This document shows positions 43,375 through 53,077 of a stretch of 64,000 bases of DNA, piece by piece. This stretch comes from Tenderia sp965602225 (GTDB lineage: Bacteria; Pseudomonadota; Gammaproteobacteria; Tenderiales; Tenderiaceae). Both the position numbers and the translations under genes were made by a program. Each line of letters begins with the position of its first letter. Positions within the stretch are counted from its first letter, which is position 1. The stretch spans positions 124,001 through 188,000 of the forward strand of contig CBFCYE010000002.1 of the NCBI GenBank assembly GCA_965602225.1, in the 5' to 3' direction. The notes below the pieces were generated by a model, which worked only from the letters and a program-made list of their open reading frames with translations, was not told the origin of the DNA and did not search any database.

Positions 43375-44052
43375 TCACTCTGGTGCCGGCACAACAAGAA
43401 TGGTACGAAGGTAAGCGATAACATCATCGATCTCCTCTTCCTTCAGCTGCATACCCCAAACAGGCATCACGCCTGAACGCCCCATGGCAGCGCCCCCCTG
43501 AGTGATAATCATCTTTTTGTAGACATCATTTTTATCACTGCGGGTAAGGTCAGCCGGTGGGGGGTCATACAACACTGAGGCCCGGCCTTTACCATTGCCT
43601 TTTACGCCATGACAAAGAATGCAATTGGTCATAAACACAACCTTGCCACGCGCCTCAGGTTTCTCCATCACATAGAGATACTCCATAACATCGGCCATCT
43701 GTTCATCACTCAACTCGTCTTCCCAGGCAGGCATATACCTAGACAAACCAACAGCACTACCACCGTGACGAATCATTTTATCGTAAAACTCAGGCGTATT
43801 ATTTCCCATGGTAATCACCAGATTCCCTTGCCCATACAACTTGGTCGCCCGTGCCTTGCCATCACCTTTCTGGCCGTGACACAAGGAGCAGTAATGTTTA
43901 TAGACAATCCCGCCCCTGATTAAAGGGTCGGACTTAACCGCCTTCACATCTTTGCGCGAATCGGTATCCTTTTTTGCATAAGCGAGGTTGAAGGCACTGG
44001 TCGAAAAGACCAGTGCCAACACGCTTGCCAGTAGTACGGGCGACCTCATCAT
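43375..44052 (-). CDS. Diheme cytochrome c (copy 1)
   Basis: The 225-residue protein has a signal peptide (about 1-26) and two cytochrome c domains with heme sites CSLCH and CILCH and candidate Met ligands in SRYMPAW and SGVMPVW. The C-terminal half is nearly the same as in the downstream paralogue (DPPPADLTRSDKNDVYKKMI). Its ATG overlaps the cupredoxin stop by 4 bases. It probably shuttles electrons in the periplasm between the respiratory chain and the peroxidase; this is inferred from the operon. Confidence 0.88.
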   Translation of the reverse strand: MMRSPVLLASVLALVFSTSAFNLAYAKKDTDSRKDVKAVKSDPLIRGGIVYKHYCSLCHGQKGDGKARATKLYGQGNLVITMGNNTPEFYDKMIRHGGSAVGLSRYMPAWEDELSDEQMADVMEYLYVMEKPEARGKVVFMTNCILCHGVKGNGKGRASVLYDPPPADLTRSDKNDVYKKMIITQGGAAMGRSGVMPVWGMQLKEEEIDDVIAYLRTILVVPAPE

Positions 44053-44384
44053 TCCACCGTTAATTCTAAGTACATTTCAGGATGGATAGCACATTCAATT
44101 TCAGCCTCACCCGGGGAATCAAAGACAACCGACTTTGACTCACCAGCTGGGTATGAACCCAGGTCGAAGGTCTTCAAGTCAGATAACGAAAAGATGTTAT
44201 GAAAAAACGGATCTTCGTTTTTAAAGTTGATCGTATCACCCGCTTTAATGGTGTACTCCTCAATCTGGGTACCATTCATCTTAAAGCTCTTGCTGTTTTG
44301 CATAATGGTATGCTCTGCGGCACTAACGGCGACAGAAGCAAACAGGGTAACCAGACCCACTGCAACAGATTTCTTGCTCAACAT
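44049..44384 (-). CDS. Periplasmic cupredoxin (plastocyanin/methylamine-utilisation type)
   Basis: The 111-residue blue-copper-like protein has a signal peptide (about 1-22) and one cupredoxin domain with the copper ligands His in DPFFHNIFS and the C-terminal cluster ECAIHPEM (Cys, His, Met in the usual CxxHxxM spacing). Such proteins carry single electrons. It lies 32 bases after the peroxidase gene, with an AAAGGAGAACAAT site before the ATG, and overlaps the next gene by 4 bases, so it is likely a redox partner of the same system. Confidence 0.87.
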   Translation of the reverse strand: MLSKKSVAVGLVTLFASVAVSAAEHTIMQNSKSFKMNGTQIEEYTIKAGDTINFKNEDPFFHNIFSLSDLKTFDLGSYPAGESKSVVFDSPGEAEIECAIHPEMYLELTVE

Positions 44385-44416
44385 ATTGTTCTCCTTTATA
44401 TCCTTATCAATCTGTC

Positions 44417-45466
44417 TTATTTAACTGGCAGCACTGGAATAGTAACTTCCATTGGGTCACCCGTTAGCGACTTCAAGAAAGCAACCACAGCCTTTTTCTC
44501 TTTCTTGGAAAGATTTAGCTTCTTCATGTTTGGACTCAGCGTACCGGCATTTTTGAAGCCACCTGCATTGTAGTGATCCACAACCTCTTCCAGAGTGTTA
44601 TAGGCACCGTTATGCATGTATGGCGCTGTTAGCGCTACATCACGCAGTGTTGGGGTCTTGAATGCACCTTTCAGCACATTGATTGGTTTGATGGCATAAC
44701 GACCTGGATCTTCCATGTCTTTCAAACCAATATTATGGAAGCCGTTATCGCTAAAGTTAAAGCCATCATGACAGGCAGTACAGTTGGCCTTGCCCTTAAA
44801 TATTTCAAAACCTTTCAGCGCCTCTTTACTCATGGCGCCATCGACACCCTTTAACCAGCGATCAAAATCCGAATCAGTTGAAACCACGGTGCGTTCAAAG
44901 ACCGCAATTGCCTTACCAATAGTTGATTTTGCAATACCTTCACCAGGATAGGCGGCTTCAAACATCTCTACATAGCCAGGGATCGCCTTCAGCTCAGGAA
45001 TCAATTCTTCCAGTGGTTGTGACATTTCACCACCCGCTTCGATTGGCCCCAGTGCCTGTTTTTCCAGAGTACGCATACGACCATCCCAAAATTGAAAACG
45101 TTGATAGGCAGTATTCAAAATAGTTGGTGTTGAACGTTCCAGCGTACCCATGCCATGTCCAATCGCTGTAGGTTGGGCATCTGACCAACCCAGGGCTGGG
45201 TTATGACAGGTAGCGCAACTAATAAAGTTAGAACCTGACAGACGAGGATCAAAAAACAGAAATTTACCCAGCTCAACCCGTTCAGGTGTACTAAGATTTT
45301 TTTTGCCTTGTGGCACTTCCATCGGACGCAGAAACTTTTTAACATCCACAGCACTGGGTGCATTCGCAGCAGACGCCGCAGTAGCTCCCAACACAACAGT
45401 CACACCCATCAATGCAGTTGCAATCATCTTTGTCAGACCGTTCCGACGAAAGGCACTTGGTTTCAT
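44417..45466 (-). CDS. Diheme cytochrome c peroxidase (CcpA/MauG family)
   Basis: The 349-residue periplasmic enzyme is predicted to reduce hydrogen peroxide to water with electrons from small c-type carriers. After a signal peptide (about 1-33) come two heme sites, CATCH (in FISCATCHNPALG) and CTACH (in KANCTACHDGFNF), plus PYMHNGAYNTLEEVVDHYN near the C-terminus, which is typical of the CCP/MauG family. GAGGAG precedes the ATG. It heads a four-gene operon with a cupredoxin and two diheme cytochromes. A MauG-like oxidative-modification role is possible but there are no mau genes here. Confidence 0.88.
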   Translation of the reverse strand: MKPSAFRRNGLTKMIATALMGVTVVLGATAASAANAPSAVDVKKFLRPMEVPQGKKNLSTPERVELGKFLFFDPRLSGSNFISCATCHNPALGWSDAQPTAIGHGMGTLERSTPTILNTAYQRFQFWDGRMRTLEKQALGPIEAGGEMSQPLEELIPELKAIPGYVEMFEAAYPGEGIAKSTIGKAIAVFERTVVSTDSDFDRWLKGVDGAMSKEALKGFEIFKGKANCTACHDGFNFSDNGFHNIGLKDMEDPGRYAIKPINVLKGAFKTPTLRDVALTAPYMHNGAYNTLEEVVDHYNAGGFKNAGTLSPNMKKLNLSKKEKKAVVAFLKSLTGDPMEVTIPVLPVK

Positions 45467-45535
45467 GATTTTCTCCTCATAAGAAATAACTCAGTATTAA
45501 ATTAAAAATAAGACCCCAAACCCTAAGAACTCAAA

Positions 45536-47170
45536 CTACAATTTAAAATTTTCGACCAACTGACCAAGATCTCCGGCCGCTTCATTCAAAGTCCCTGACA
45601 GGCCATGCAAAACCTCAGTTTGATTATTTGTTTCACTACTCAAATCAACCAGCGAATTTACTGCTTCATTGATCCCACCAACGGCGCGTTCCTGCTCGCC
45701 GATCATATGCACCACTTCGTGCATGGCGTCACGCAGCTGTACCGCCTGATCGCGACTTAACGAGGTCTCATCTGAAACCGCAGTCAGGCGTTCAATATTT
45801 TCACGCGACTCAGACACTGAACTTTCCAACATACTCACTGCATTACCAACACTAGATGAAATAGTTTCAACCAGCCCAGATATTTCTGAAGTTGCCTCAC
45901 CGGTCCGCGATGCCAGTTGACGCACCTCATCAGCCACCACCGCAAAACCACGGCCCTGTTCACCGGCACGGGCAGCCTCAATGGCCGCATTTAATGCCAG
46001 TAGATTGGTCTGGGATGAAATATCACGAATGGTTTGAGTGATTGCGGTAATCGTTTCCGCTGTCTTTGACAGGTCGCGGGTGACCTGGGCGGTATGTTCC
46101 ATATGCTCCTGAAAGCGTTCAAAGCTGGCTGTTGTTTCATTGATCTTGTCAGCCATGCGTTCCGAGGTATCGGCACTCTCCTGCGCCTTCACCGCAGCCC
46201 GTTCCAGCTCTTCTACCGCACCAGCGGTGGTCGACATAACCACCTCTGCATCAGACTTAATGCCTGTAACACTGTCATGCAACCGGGAAGAAACGTTATG
46301 AATACCATTAGCGGCTTGCGCCACATTTTCTGCTTCAGCGCTTAATGTTGCGGTGCCACCATAGACCTTGGTAATAATGCCATGCAGGTCACCAACCGTT
46401 CTGTTCATGGCCTTGATAATGCTGCCCACTTCATCCTTGCCTGCATTTTCGAGTTTAACGCGGAGATCACCGTTAGACAGCGCATCCATCGCCCGCTCAA
46501 GCGCAAACATGGGTTTAACCGCAAAACGAGCCAGTAACAGGCTTAAAAGAAGACTGATAAATGCACCTACGCCGACAAAGATCATCAGTACATAAATTGT
46601 TTGTCTGCCGGCCTCTTCAATATCAATCAATTGCTGATCCATTGAGGCCCGTTGTTCAGTGGTGATTGCATCAGATAATTCTTCAATACGATCAAACAGT
46701 GGCTGCATTACATCCAGGGCCCTGATGGCCTCCAGGTCTCTATCCTTTTTCGCCAGTTTGATGACTTGCATACGCTTGGGATTAATCTCTGCAATCAAGC
46801 CCTGTAACTCAATGACATTAGGATTACCCGGCATAACATCAAGCAGTCTGGTGATTTTTTCCTCCAAGTCACCGGCTGCCCTAATCGCTGCAATGGCAGC
46901 CATGCGAATCTCTTTTTTATCGACATGGGCAATAACCTCGGCCTGGGCCACGCCCGTTTGCAGCAATGCGAACTGGGCCTCTTCCACCGTACGCATGCGC
47001 GACATGGCTTCGGCATTGGTCTGATTAACCTCTTTAGTCAGTTTGACAATGGAATACGCACCGAGCGCGCCGACAGCAATAGTGCCAAGCACAAGAATCC
47101 CGGTTAAGGCTAATATTTTGGTGCGCCACTTAAATCGTCCTAACAGGCGCTCAAACTGATTAATCATCAT
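45536..47170 (-). CDS. Methyl-accepting chemotaxis protein (four-helix-bundle type sensor)
   Basis: The 544-residue receptor has TM1 (about 17-38), an all-helical periplasmic domain (about 40-185) like the four-helix-bundle sensors, TM2 (about 190-212), HAMP (about 213-265) and the signalling domain with the conserved tip segment [30 protein letters not shown] sequence (here [18 protein letters not shown]). It has no heme motif. An AAGGTGTAG ribosome site precedes the ATG. It lies upstream of the peroxidase operon on the same strand but has its own sigma-28 promoter, so it is likely part of the flagellar regulon. Confidence 0.9.
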   Translation of the reverse strand: MMINQFERLLGRFKWRTKILALTGILVLGTIAVGALGAYSIVKLTKEVNQTNAEAMSRMRTVEEAQFALLQTGVAQAEVIAHVDKKEIRMAAIAAIRAAGDLEEKITRLLDVMPGNPNVIELQGLIAEINPKRMQVIKLAKKDRDLEAIRALDVMQPLFDRIEELSDAITTEQRASMDQQLIDIEEAGRQTIYVLMIFVGVGAFISLLLSLLLARFAVKPMFALERAMDALSNGDLRVKLENAGKDEVGSIIKAMNRTVGDLHGIITKVYGGTATLSAEAENVAQAANGIHNVSSRLHDSVTGIKSDAEVVMSTTAGAVEELERAAVKAQESADTSERMADKINETTASFERFQEHMEHTAQVTRDLSKTAETITAITQTIRDISSQTNLLALNAAIEAARAGEQGRGFAVVADEVRQLASRTGEATSEISGLVETISSSVGNAVSMLESSVSESRENIERLTAVSDETSLSRDQAVQLRDAMHEVVHMIGEQERAVGGINEAVNSLVDLSSETNNQTEVLHGLSGTLNEAAGDLGQLVENFKL

Positions 47171-47262
47171 CTACACCTTAATATCCATATAACATTCTCT
47201 GGTGCTCCCCCTAGAACAAACAAGTCGCAATTATTAGATCGCTTCCTACACCCGTAGCTTAT

Positions 47263-47289
47263 TTATCGTCGATATAACTAGAACCTTTA
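47263..47289 (-). promoter_or_regulatory. Sigma-28 (FliA) promoter of the chemoreceptor gene
   Basis: On the minus strand, TAAAGGTT (47289-47282), 11 bases, GACGATAA (47270-47263) match the sigma-28 consensus at 7/8 in both elements with exact spacing. The chemoreceptor ATG is 92 bases downstream. Confidence 0.75.
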
Positions 47290-47406
47290 GATGGTTTTTT
47301 CTAAAAAAAACATTGCAATTCAATAGACTTAGATTAGCTTTTGTCGCAAGTACAACCACACACACAAATCTTGTTTCTACAAAAAAAACGTAAGCAACTG
47401 AAATGT

Positions 47407-47435
47407 AAAAAAAAAGGGCGCCTAAAAGGCGCCCT
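47407..47435 (-). terminator. Terminator of parE
   Basis: AGGGCGCCT / AGGCGCCCT, a 9-base stem with loop AAA, followed on the minus strand by nine T residues. It lies 60 bases past the parE stop. The region 47171-47262 to its left is the leader of the chemoreceptor gene. Confidence 0.9.
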
Positions 47436-47494
47436 AAATAAAACATTAAAAAATTAAATTTAAATTGTTAACAAATGTTAAGTAATATTAATGA

Positions 47495-49378
47495 TTAAAC
47501 CTCGGCCAGGTTACCCTTGCTTTCCAACCAGGCACGCCGATCAGCCGCACGCTTCTTGGCCAACAGCATATCCATCATCTGATCGGTGTCGTCACCAGTT
47601 TCGAGGGTCAGCTGCACCAGGCGACGCGTATCGGGATCAATCGTCGTTTCACGCAGTTGCAACGGATTCATCTCACCCAAACCTTTAAAGCGTTGAATCG
47701 AGACCTTGCCTTTGAGTTTGTCAGCAGAGATGCGATCAAGCACACCCTGCCTTTCAGCTTCATCCAGGGCATAAAAGACCTGTTTGCCAACATCGATACG
47801 AAACAGCGGCGGCATAGCGACATAGACGTGCCCCGCATCCACCAACGGGCGGAAGTGGCGTAGAAACAGCGCACACAACAGCGTGGCAATATGCATACCA
47901 TCCGAATCGGCATCAGCGAGGATGCAGACCTTGCCGTAACGTAAACCTTTTAGCTCACCCGAACCCGGTTCGACACCGATGGCCACCGAGATATCATGCA
48001 CCTCTTGTGAAGCCAGCACCTCAAGCGACGCCACTTCCCAGGTGTTCAGGATCTTGCCGCGCAACGGCATGATGGCCTGATAGACACGATCACGGGCCTG
48101 CTTGGCCGAACCACCAGCCGAGTCACCTTCCACCAGAAACAGCTCTGAACGACCAATATCCTGCGAACTACAATCGGCTAGCTTGCCCGGCAGAGCGGGA
48201 CCTGAAGTGACCTTCTTACGTACTACCTTTTTACCGGCACGCATGCGTGATTGAGCATTATTAATAGCCAGCATGGCGATAAGTTCACCGGCCTCAGTAT
48301 GCTGGTTCAACCACAGACTAAAGGCGTCCTTGATCACACCCGAGATAAATGGCGCACACTCACGTGACGAAAGGCGTTCCTTGGTTTGACCGCTGAATTG
48401 AGGGTCTTCCAGCTTCACCGACAGCACATAGGCACACTTGTCCCAAACATCGTCCGGTGCCAACTTAACGCCACGCGGCAGCAGGTTGCGGAATTCACAG
48501 AACTCACGAATGGCATCGGTCAGGCCAGTACGCAGGCCGTTAACGTGGGTGCCGCCCTGGGCGGTAGGAATCAGATTGACATAGCTCTCGGTAATCAGCT
48601 CGCCACCTTCCGGCAACCAGGCCACGGCCCAATCAGCCGCTTCGTGCACTGAGGCGGTGCCACCGACGAATAGTTCTTCCGGCAACAGGGTAAAACCCTG
48701 CAGAGCACCACCAAGATAATCGCTCAGGCCATCTTCGTAATACCACTCTTCACGCTCATCAGTTTTTTCATCATGGAAAGTGACATGCAGGCCTGGGCAG
48801 AGTACCGCCTTGGCACGTAATACATGTTTGAGTTTGCTAACAGAAATTCTAGGGGAATCAAAAAACACCGGATCAGGCCAGAAACGCACCCGGGTACCGG
48901 TATTCTGTTTGCCGACCTTGCCCACCACCGCCAGATCAGAGATCTTGTTGCCGTCGGCAAAGGCAATGTTGTACTCCTGACCATTGCGTCTGACCCAGAC
49001 ATCCAGGCGATTGGAGAGGGCGTTAACAACAGACACACCCACCCCGTGCAGGCCGCCGGAGAACTGGTAATTGCTGTTGGAAAACTTGCCGCCAGCATGC
49101 AGCTTGGTCAGGATGACCTCGACCCCGGGCACACCCTCTTCCGGGTGAATATCCACCGGCATGCCGCGACCATCATCCTGCACCTCCAGCGAACCATCTT
49201 TATAGAGAGTGATCTCGACCTTTTTTGCATGCCCGGCCATGGCCTCATCGACACTATTATCTATGACCTCCTGGGCCAAATGATTAGGGCGGGTGGTGTC
49301 GGTGTACATGCCTGGGCGCTTGCGCACCGGCTCAAGGCCGCTCAGGACTTCAATGGAGGAAGCGTCGTAACTGCTCAT
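47495..49378 (-). CDS. parE: DNA topoisomerase IV subunit B
   Basis: ParE is the ATPase subunit of topoisomerase IV. The 627-residue protein has the GHKL domain (EVIDNSVDEAMAG, DGRGMPVD, GLHGVGVSVVNALS) and the TOPRIM domain with ELFLVEGDSAGGSAKQARDR and ILADADSDGMHI. The C-terminal RFKGLGEMNPLQLRETT segment and length separate it from GyrB. It diverges from xseB and has a strong terminator of its own. Confidence 0.96.
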   Translation of the reverse strand: MSSYDASSIEVLSGLEPVRKRPGMYTDTTRPNHLAQEVIDNSVDEAMAGHAKKVEITLYKDGSLEVQDDGRGMPVDIHPEEGVPGVEVILTKLHAGGKFSNSNYQFSGGLHGVGVSVVNALSNRLDVWVRRNGQEYNIAFADGNKISDLAVVGKVGKQNTGTRVRFWPDPVFFDSPRISVSKLKHVLRAKAVLCPGLHVTFHDEKTDEREEWYYEDGLSDYLGGALQGFTLLPEELFVGGTASVHEAADWAVAWLPEGGELITESYVNLIPTAQGGTHVNGLRTGLTDAIREFCEFRNLLPRGVKLAPDDVWDKCAYVLSVKLEDPQFSGQTKERLSSRECAPFISGVIKDAFSLWLNQHTEAGELIAMLAINNAQSRMRAGKKVVRKKVTSGPALPGKLADCSSQDIGRSELFLVEGDSAGGSAKQARDRVYQAIMPLRGKILNTWEVASLEVLASQEVHDISVAIGVEPGSGELKGLRYGKVCILADADSDGMHIATLLCALFLRHFRPLVDAGHVYVAMPPLFRIDVGKQVFYALDEAERQGVLDRISADKLKGKVSIQRFKGLGEMNPLQLRETTIDPDTRRLVQLTLETGDDTDQMMDMLLAKKRAADRRAWLESKGNLAEV

Positions 49379-49471
49379 ACTAAAATCTTTAATATCCTGT
49401 TAATTCAATGCGCAGAGACTGTATCATGTGAGCCTTGGAAACGCATCATGAGCAAATCATGATGTTGCCGA

Positions 49472-49526
49472 TGTAGGGTGCGCCGTGCGCACCGTCATTA
49501 CCATGGTGCGCACGGCGCACCCTACA
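49472..49526. repeat. REP-like extragenic palindrome
   Basis: GTAGGGTGCGCCGTGCGCACC (49473-49493) and its exact reverse complement (49505-49525) form a 21-base perfect stem, 22 with the flanking T-A, around an 11-base loop. It lies between the divergent parE and xseB genes. GC-rich palindromes of this type occur in many copies in some proteobacterial genomes; only one copy is in this window. Confidence 0.85.
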
Positions 49527-49542
49527 ACTACCCTTGTTGAAA

Positions 49543-49776
49543 ATGCCTAGAAAAAGCACAAAAAAACCAGACTTTGAAACCGCCCTGGAAGAACTCGAAA
49601 CCCTGGTGGAAAACCTTGAGCAGGGCGACATCAGCCTGGAAGAGTCACTCAAACTGTTCGAGCGCGGTGTCACCCTGACCCGCAGCTGCCAGACCTCACT
49701 CAAAGAGGCCGAGCAAAAGGTTCAGATCCTGCTCGAAAAGAGCGGTGAAGCGGAGGCCTTTGAAAGCGATGAATAA
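49543..49776 (+). CDS. xseB: Exodeoxyribonuclease VII small subunit
   Basis: XseB forms exonuclease VII with XseA, which degrades single-stranded DNA. The 77-residue protein has the family core [20 protein letters not shown] followed by [15 protein letters not shown] (here FETALEELE...LFERGV), then [15 protein letters not shown]. The start [11 protein letters not shown] at 49543 fits known XseB proteins; a TTG at 49534 is possible. No good ribosome-binding site is seen. It begins 17 bases after the REP-like palindrome and overlaps ispA by 8 bases. Confidence 0.92.
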   Translation: MPRKSTKKPDFETALEELETLVENLEQGDISLEESLKLFERGVTLTRSCQTSLKEAEQKVQILLEKSGEAEAFESDE

Positions 49777-50665
49777 CACTCTGAAACAACTGCTGACCGC
49801 CCACCAGGCGCGCACCGAAACCACACTTGATCAGTGGCTGCCCAAGCCAAACATCGCCCCAGCCACCCTGCACCAGGCAATGCGCCATTCGAGCCTGGAT
49901 GGTGGCAAACGGGTCAGACCATTTTTGGTCTACAGCGCCGGCCAGGCCCTGGGGGTTGAATTAGAACAACTGGATGGCCCAGCCGCTGCAGTAGAACTAA
50001 TCCATGTCTATTCCCTAATTCATGATGACCTGCCAGCCATGGACGATGATGACCTGCGCCGCGGCAAGCCCACTTGCCACAAGGCCTTCGACGAGGCCAC
50101 CGCCATTCTCGCCGGCGATGCGATTCAATCACTGGCATTTCATGTACTCAGCCATGACAAAAACATCCAGGTGAGTGCCGAACGTCGCCTGCAGATGATC
50201 GACAATCTAGCTACCGCATCCGGATCACGCGGCATGTGTGGCGGCCAGGCCATTGATCTGGAATCCGTCGGCAAAAGCCTCGATCTGCCAGAACTGGAAA
50301 ACATGCACATCCACAAGACCGGCGCCCTGATCCGCGCCAGTGTCATGCTTGGCGCACTCAGCGGTGAAGATGTGAGCGAAACACAGCTGAAACAGCTCAA
50401 TCACTACGCCAAGTGCATCGGCCTAGCCTTCCAGATTCAGGACGACATCCTCGATATCGAAGGTGACACAGCAACACTGGGCAAGACCCAGGGTGCCGAC
50501 ATCGCCCGAGACAAACCCACCTATCCGGCCCTGCTGGGCATGGATGGCGCCAAACAACGTGCTCAGGAGCTATACCAGGAGGCCCTGGCCAGCCTGGATT
50601 GTTTTGACGCCAAGGCCGATCCGCTACGCTGGATGGCGGAATACATCATTTCACGCCGCAACTAA
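49769..50665 (+). CDS. ispA: Farnesyl diphosphate synthase IspA
   Basis: IspA condenses dimethylallyl and isopentenyl diphosphate to geranyl and farnesyl diphosphate. The 298-residue protein has the first Asp-rich motif in [20 protein letters not shown], the second in [19 protein letters not shown], and [11 protein letters not shown] near residue 47. The start MNNTLKQLL at 49769 overlaps the xseB stop (ATGAATAA) and fits the family better than an earlier ATG at 49745. It sits in the xseB-ispA-dxs order common in gammaproteobacteria. Confidence 0.95.
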   Translation: MNNTLKQLLTAHQARTETTLDQWLPKPNIAPATLHQAMRHSSLDGGKRVRPFLVYSAGQALGVELEQLDGPAAAVELIHVYSLIHDDLPAMDDDDLRRGKPTCHKAFDEATAILAGDAIQSLAFHVLSHDKNIQVSAERRLQMIDNLATASGSRGMCGGQAIDLESVGKSLDLPELENMHIHKTGALIRASVMLGALSGEDVSETQLKQLNHYAKCIGLAFQIQDDILDIEGDTATLGKTQGADIARDKPTYPALLGMDGAKQRAQELYQEALASLDCFDAKADPLRWMAEYIISRRN

Positions 50666-50673
50666 GCCATTCC

Positions 50674-50696
50674 AAGGCGGCCTCAACGGCCGCCTT
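50674..50696. terminator. Stem-loop between ispA and dxs
   Basis: AAGGCGGCC and GGCCGCCTT form a 9-base perfect stem with loop TCAAC, 9 bases after the ispA stop. There is no T-run, so termination would be partial; it may separate ispA from dxs expression. Confidence 0.45.
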
Positions 50697-50772
50697 CATA
50701 GCTTCCAGCCTTGCTTAAAAGGGCTTCGGGCCTCATAATTCACGGTTTTTCCGCGCGCAGTATATATAGAGA

Positions 50773-52668
50773 ATGACCACCCAAACCCAAGACTTGCTGG
50801 AGAGCATCACTAATCCAGACGATCTGCGCCTACTTTCGCAGGACGAGCTGCCAACGCTGGCGGCCCAATTACGTCAATTTCTAATCCAGTCCGTCAGCAA
50901 CACTGGCGGCCACTTGTCGGCCGGACTGGGCACGGTGGAACTGACCATCGCCCTGCACTACGTCTTCAACACACCGGAAGACCGGCTGGTTTGGGATGTC
51001 GGTCATCAGAGTTACCCACACAAGATTCTGACTGGGCGGCGCGAACAAATGGCCAGCATACGCCAGAAAGACGGTCTGGCCGGTTTTCCGAAACGCGAAG
51101 AAAGCCCATACGATACCTTTGGTGTTGGTCATTCCAGCACCTCGATCAGTGCCGCTCTGGGCATGGCGCTGGCCGCGCAGGAACAAGGCATAGACCGCAA
51201 GGCCGTTGCCATCATCGGCGATGGAGCCATGACTGCCGGCATGGCCTTCGAGGCCCTCAATCACGCCGGCGATGTCGATGCCAATCTGCTGGTGGTGCTC
51301 AACGACAACGAGATGTCGATCTCACCCAATGTCGGTGGCATGTCCAATTATCTGGCGCGAATCCTGTCGGGCAAACTCTATTCATCGATGCGCGACACCA
51401 GCAAAAAGGTGTTGGGCAAGATGCCTAGCGTCTGGGAGCTGGCCAAACGGGCCGAAGAACACATGAAGGGCATGATCGTGCCCGGCACCCTGTTCGAGGA
51501 ACTGGGTTTTAACTACATCGGCCCCATCGATGGCCACGACCTGCCAACCCTGGTCAGCACCCTGCGCAACATGCGTCAGATCGAGGGACCACAGTTTCTC
51601 CACGTGGTCACCAAAAAGGGCAAAGGCTTTAGCCCAGCTGAGGAAAACCCCTGCGCCTACCACGGCGTTGGCAAGTTTGACCCGGATAATGGTGAACTGT
51701 TGGCCAAAGGCACTGCCATTACCTACACCCAGGTATTCGGTGACTGGCTCTGCGACATGGCAGGCCAAAGCGAACGCCTGGTGGGTATTACCCCGGCGAT
51801 GCGTGAAGGCTCAGGCATGGTGGAATTCTCACAACAGTTTCCCAAACGTTATGTTGATGTCGGCATTGCCGAACAGCATGCCGTAACCCTGGCGGCCGGG
51901 CTAGCCTGTGAAGGCATGAAGCCTGTGGTGGCGATCTATTCCACCTTTCTGCAACGTGCCTATGACCAGCTTATCCACGACGTGGCGTTACAAAATCTAC
52001 CCGTGCTGTTCGCCATCGACCGCGCCGGCCTGGTGGGACCTGACGGCCCGACCCACGCTGGCAGCTTTGATCTGAGTTTTATGAACTGCATCCCCAACAT
52101 GACCATCATGGCCCCAGCCGATGAGAACGAATGCCGGCAGATGCTCTACACCGGTTACTGTCTCGATGGCCCGGCGGCGGTGCGTTATCCACGCGGCACT
52201 GGCCCTGGCGTAACAGTTGAGAAAGAGATGACCGCCCTGCCACTAGGTCGGGCCGAAGTCCGTCGCCAGGGTAAACGTGTTGCGCTGCTGGCCTTCGGCA
52301 GCATGGTCAGCATAGCTGAGGCGGCTGGCGAACAACTAGACGCCACCGTGGTCAACATGCGTTTCGTCAAACCGCTGGATCAAGCCCTTATTCTGAAACT
52401 GGCTGCCGAGCACGAACTGCTGCTGACCATCGAAGAAAACGCCATCATCGGTGGCGCTGGTAGTCTGGTGGCCCAACTGCTGAATCAGCAAGATCAACCA
52501 GGCCGCCTGATCCAGATGGGGCTGCCAGACCACTTCATCGAACACGGCGACCGACAAGACCTACTAAATGAGTCAGGATTAAGCATTCAGGGTATAATAG
52601 ACCGCGTTAATCGCTACCTGGAAGGCAATCCCAGCCCGCAACCGGTCGCCAAAGTAAATTCCTTTTAG
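50773..52668 (+). CDS. dxs: 1-deoxy-D-xylulose-5-phosphate synthase
   Basis: Dxs joins pyruvate and glyceraldehyde 3-phosphate, the first step of the MEP isoprenoid pathway, using thiamine diphosphate. The 631-residue protein has [15 protein letters not shown], the ThDP motif beginning [18 protein letters not shown] (with Asn in [19 protein letters not shown]), and the transketolase central [17 protein letters not shown] with the catalytic Glu. With ispA upstream it supplies precursors for quinones and bactoprenol. Confidence 0.96.
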   Translation: MTTQTQDLLESITNPDDLRLLSQDELPTLAAQLRQFLIQSVSNTGGHLSAGLGTVELTIALHYVFNTPEDRLVWDVGHQSYPHKILTGRREQMASIRQKDGLAGFPKREESPYDTFGVGHSSTSISAALGMALAAQEQGIDRKAVAIIGDGAMTAGMAFEALNHAGDVDANLLVVLNDNEMSISPNVGGMSNYLARILSGKLYSSMRDTSKKVLGKMPSVWELAKRAEEHMKGMIVPGTLFEELGFNYIGPIDGHDLPTLVSTLRNMRQIEGPQFLHVVTKKGKGFSPAEENPCAYHGVGKFDPDNGELLAKGTAITYTQVFGDWLCDMAGQSERLVGITPAMREGSGMVEFSQQFPKRYVDVGIAEQHAVTLAAGLACEGMKPVVAIYSTFLQRAYDQLIHDVALQNLPVLFAIDRAGLVGPDGPTHAGSFDLSFMNCIPNMTIMAPADENECRQMLYTGYCLDGPAAVRYPRGTGPGVTVEKEMTALPLGRAEVRRQGKRVALLAFGSMVSIAEAAGEQLDATVVNMRFVKPLDQALILKLAAEHELLLTIEENAIIGGAGSLVAQLLNQQDQPGRLIQMGLPDHFIEHGDRQDLLNESGLSIQGIIDRVNRYLEGNPSPQPVAKVNSF

Positions 52669-52691
52669 TTTTACAGCAAGTAAGAATCATT

Positions 52692-53072
52692 ATGTCCGCA
52701 CGCTACACCCTAAAAATCCTGACTGATTTCGCCGCCGCACACACGCTGCGCGACTACCCCGGCGATTGTTCAAAATTACATGGCCACAACTGGAAGGTTG
52801 AAGCTGAAGTCACTGCCACAGCCCTTAACGAGGTCGGTATTGGTATGGATTTTAAACAGATCCGCAAAACCACCAATGCCATCTGCGACCGGCTGGATCA
52901 TACTTATTTGAATGAACTCAGCCCGTTTGACGAGATCAACCCAACAGCAGAAAACATCGCCGCCTATATCTACAACGAACTGGCCAGCGAACTGAATGGC
53001 GAGCACGTTAAGGTCAGCGCCATCACCATTTGGGAAACCGAGCGGGCCTGTGTCCGTTACACAGAGGAATAA
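52692..53072 (+). CDS. queD: 6-carboxytetrahydropterin synthase QueD
   Basis: QueD converts dihydroneopterin triphosphate to 6-carboxytetrahydropterin in queuosine and 7-deazaguanine synthesis. The 126-residue protein has zinc-binding His in FAAAHTLRD and HGHNW, and the catalytic Cys four residues before them ([10 protein letters not shown]), the CxxxHGH pattern of QueD. The C-terminal [12 protein letters not shown] carries the substrate-binding Glu. It is followed five bases later by folE2, which makes its substrate. Confidence 0.9.
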   Translation: MSARYTLKILTDFAAAHTLRDYPGDCSKLHGHNWKVEAEVTATALNEVGIGMDFKQIRKTTNAICDRLDHTYLNELSPFDEINPTAENIAAYIYNELASELNGEHVKVSAITIWETERACVRYTEE

Positions 53073-53077
53073 GACAC

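Noticed and set aside
47246..47446. Minus-strand open frame of 66 codons
   Set aside because: It covers the parE terminator and the sigma-28 promoter of the chemoreceptor; low complexity.
49446..49703. Minus-strand open frame over the REP-like palindrome
   Set aside because: It is antisense to xseB and made by the palindrome and the xseB frame; no family match.
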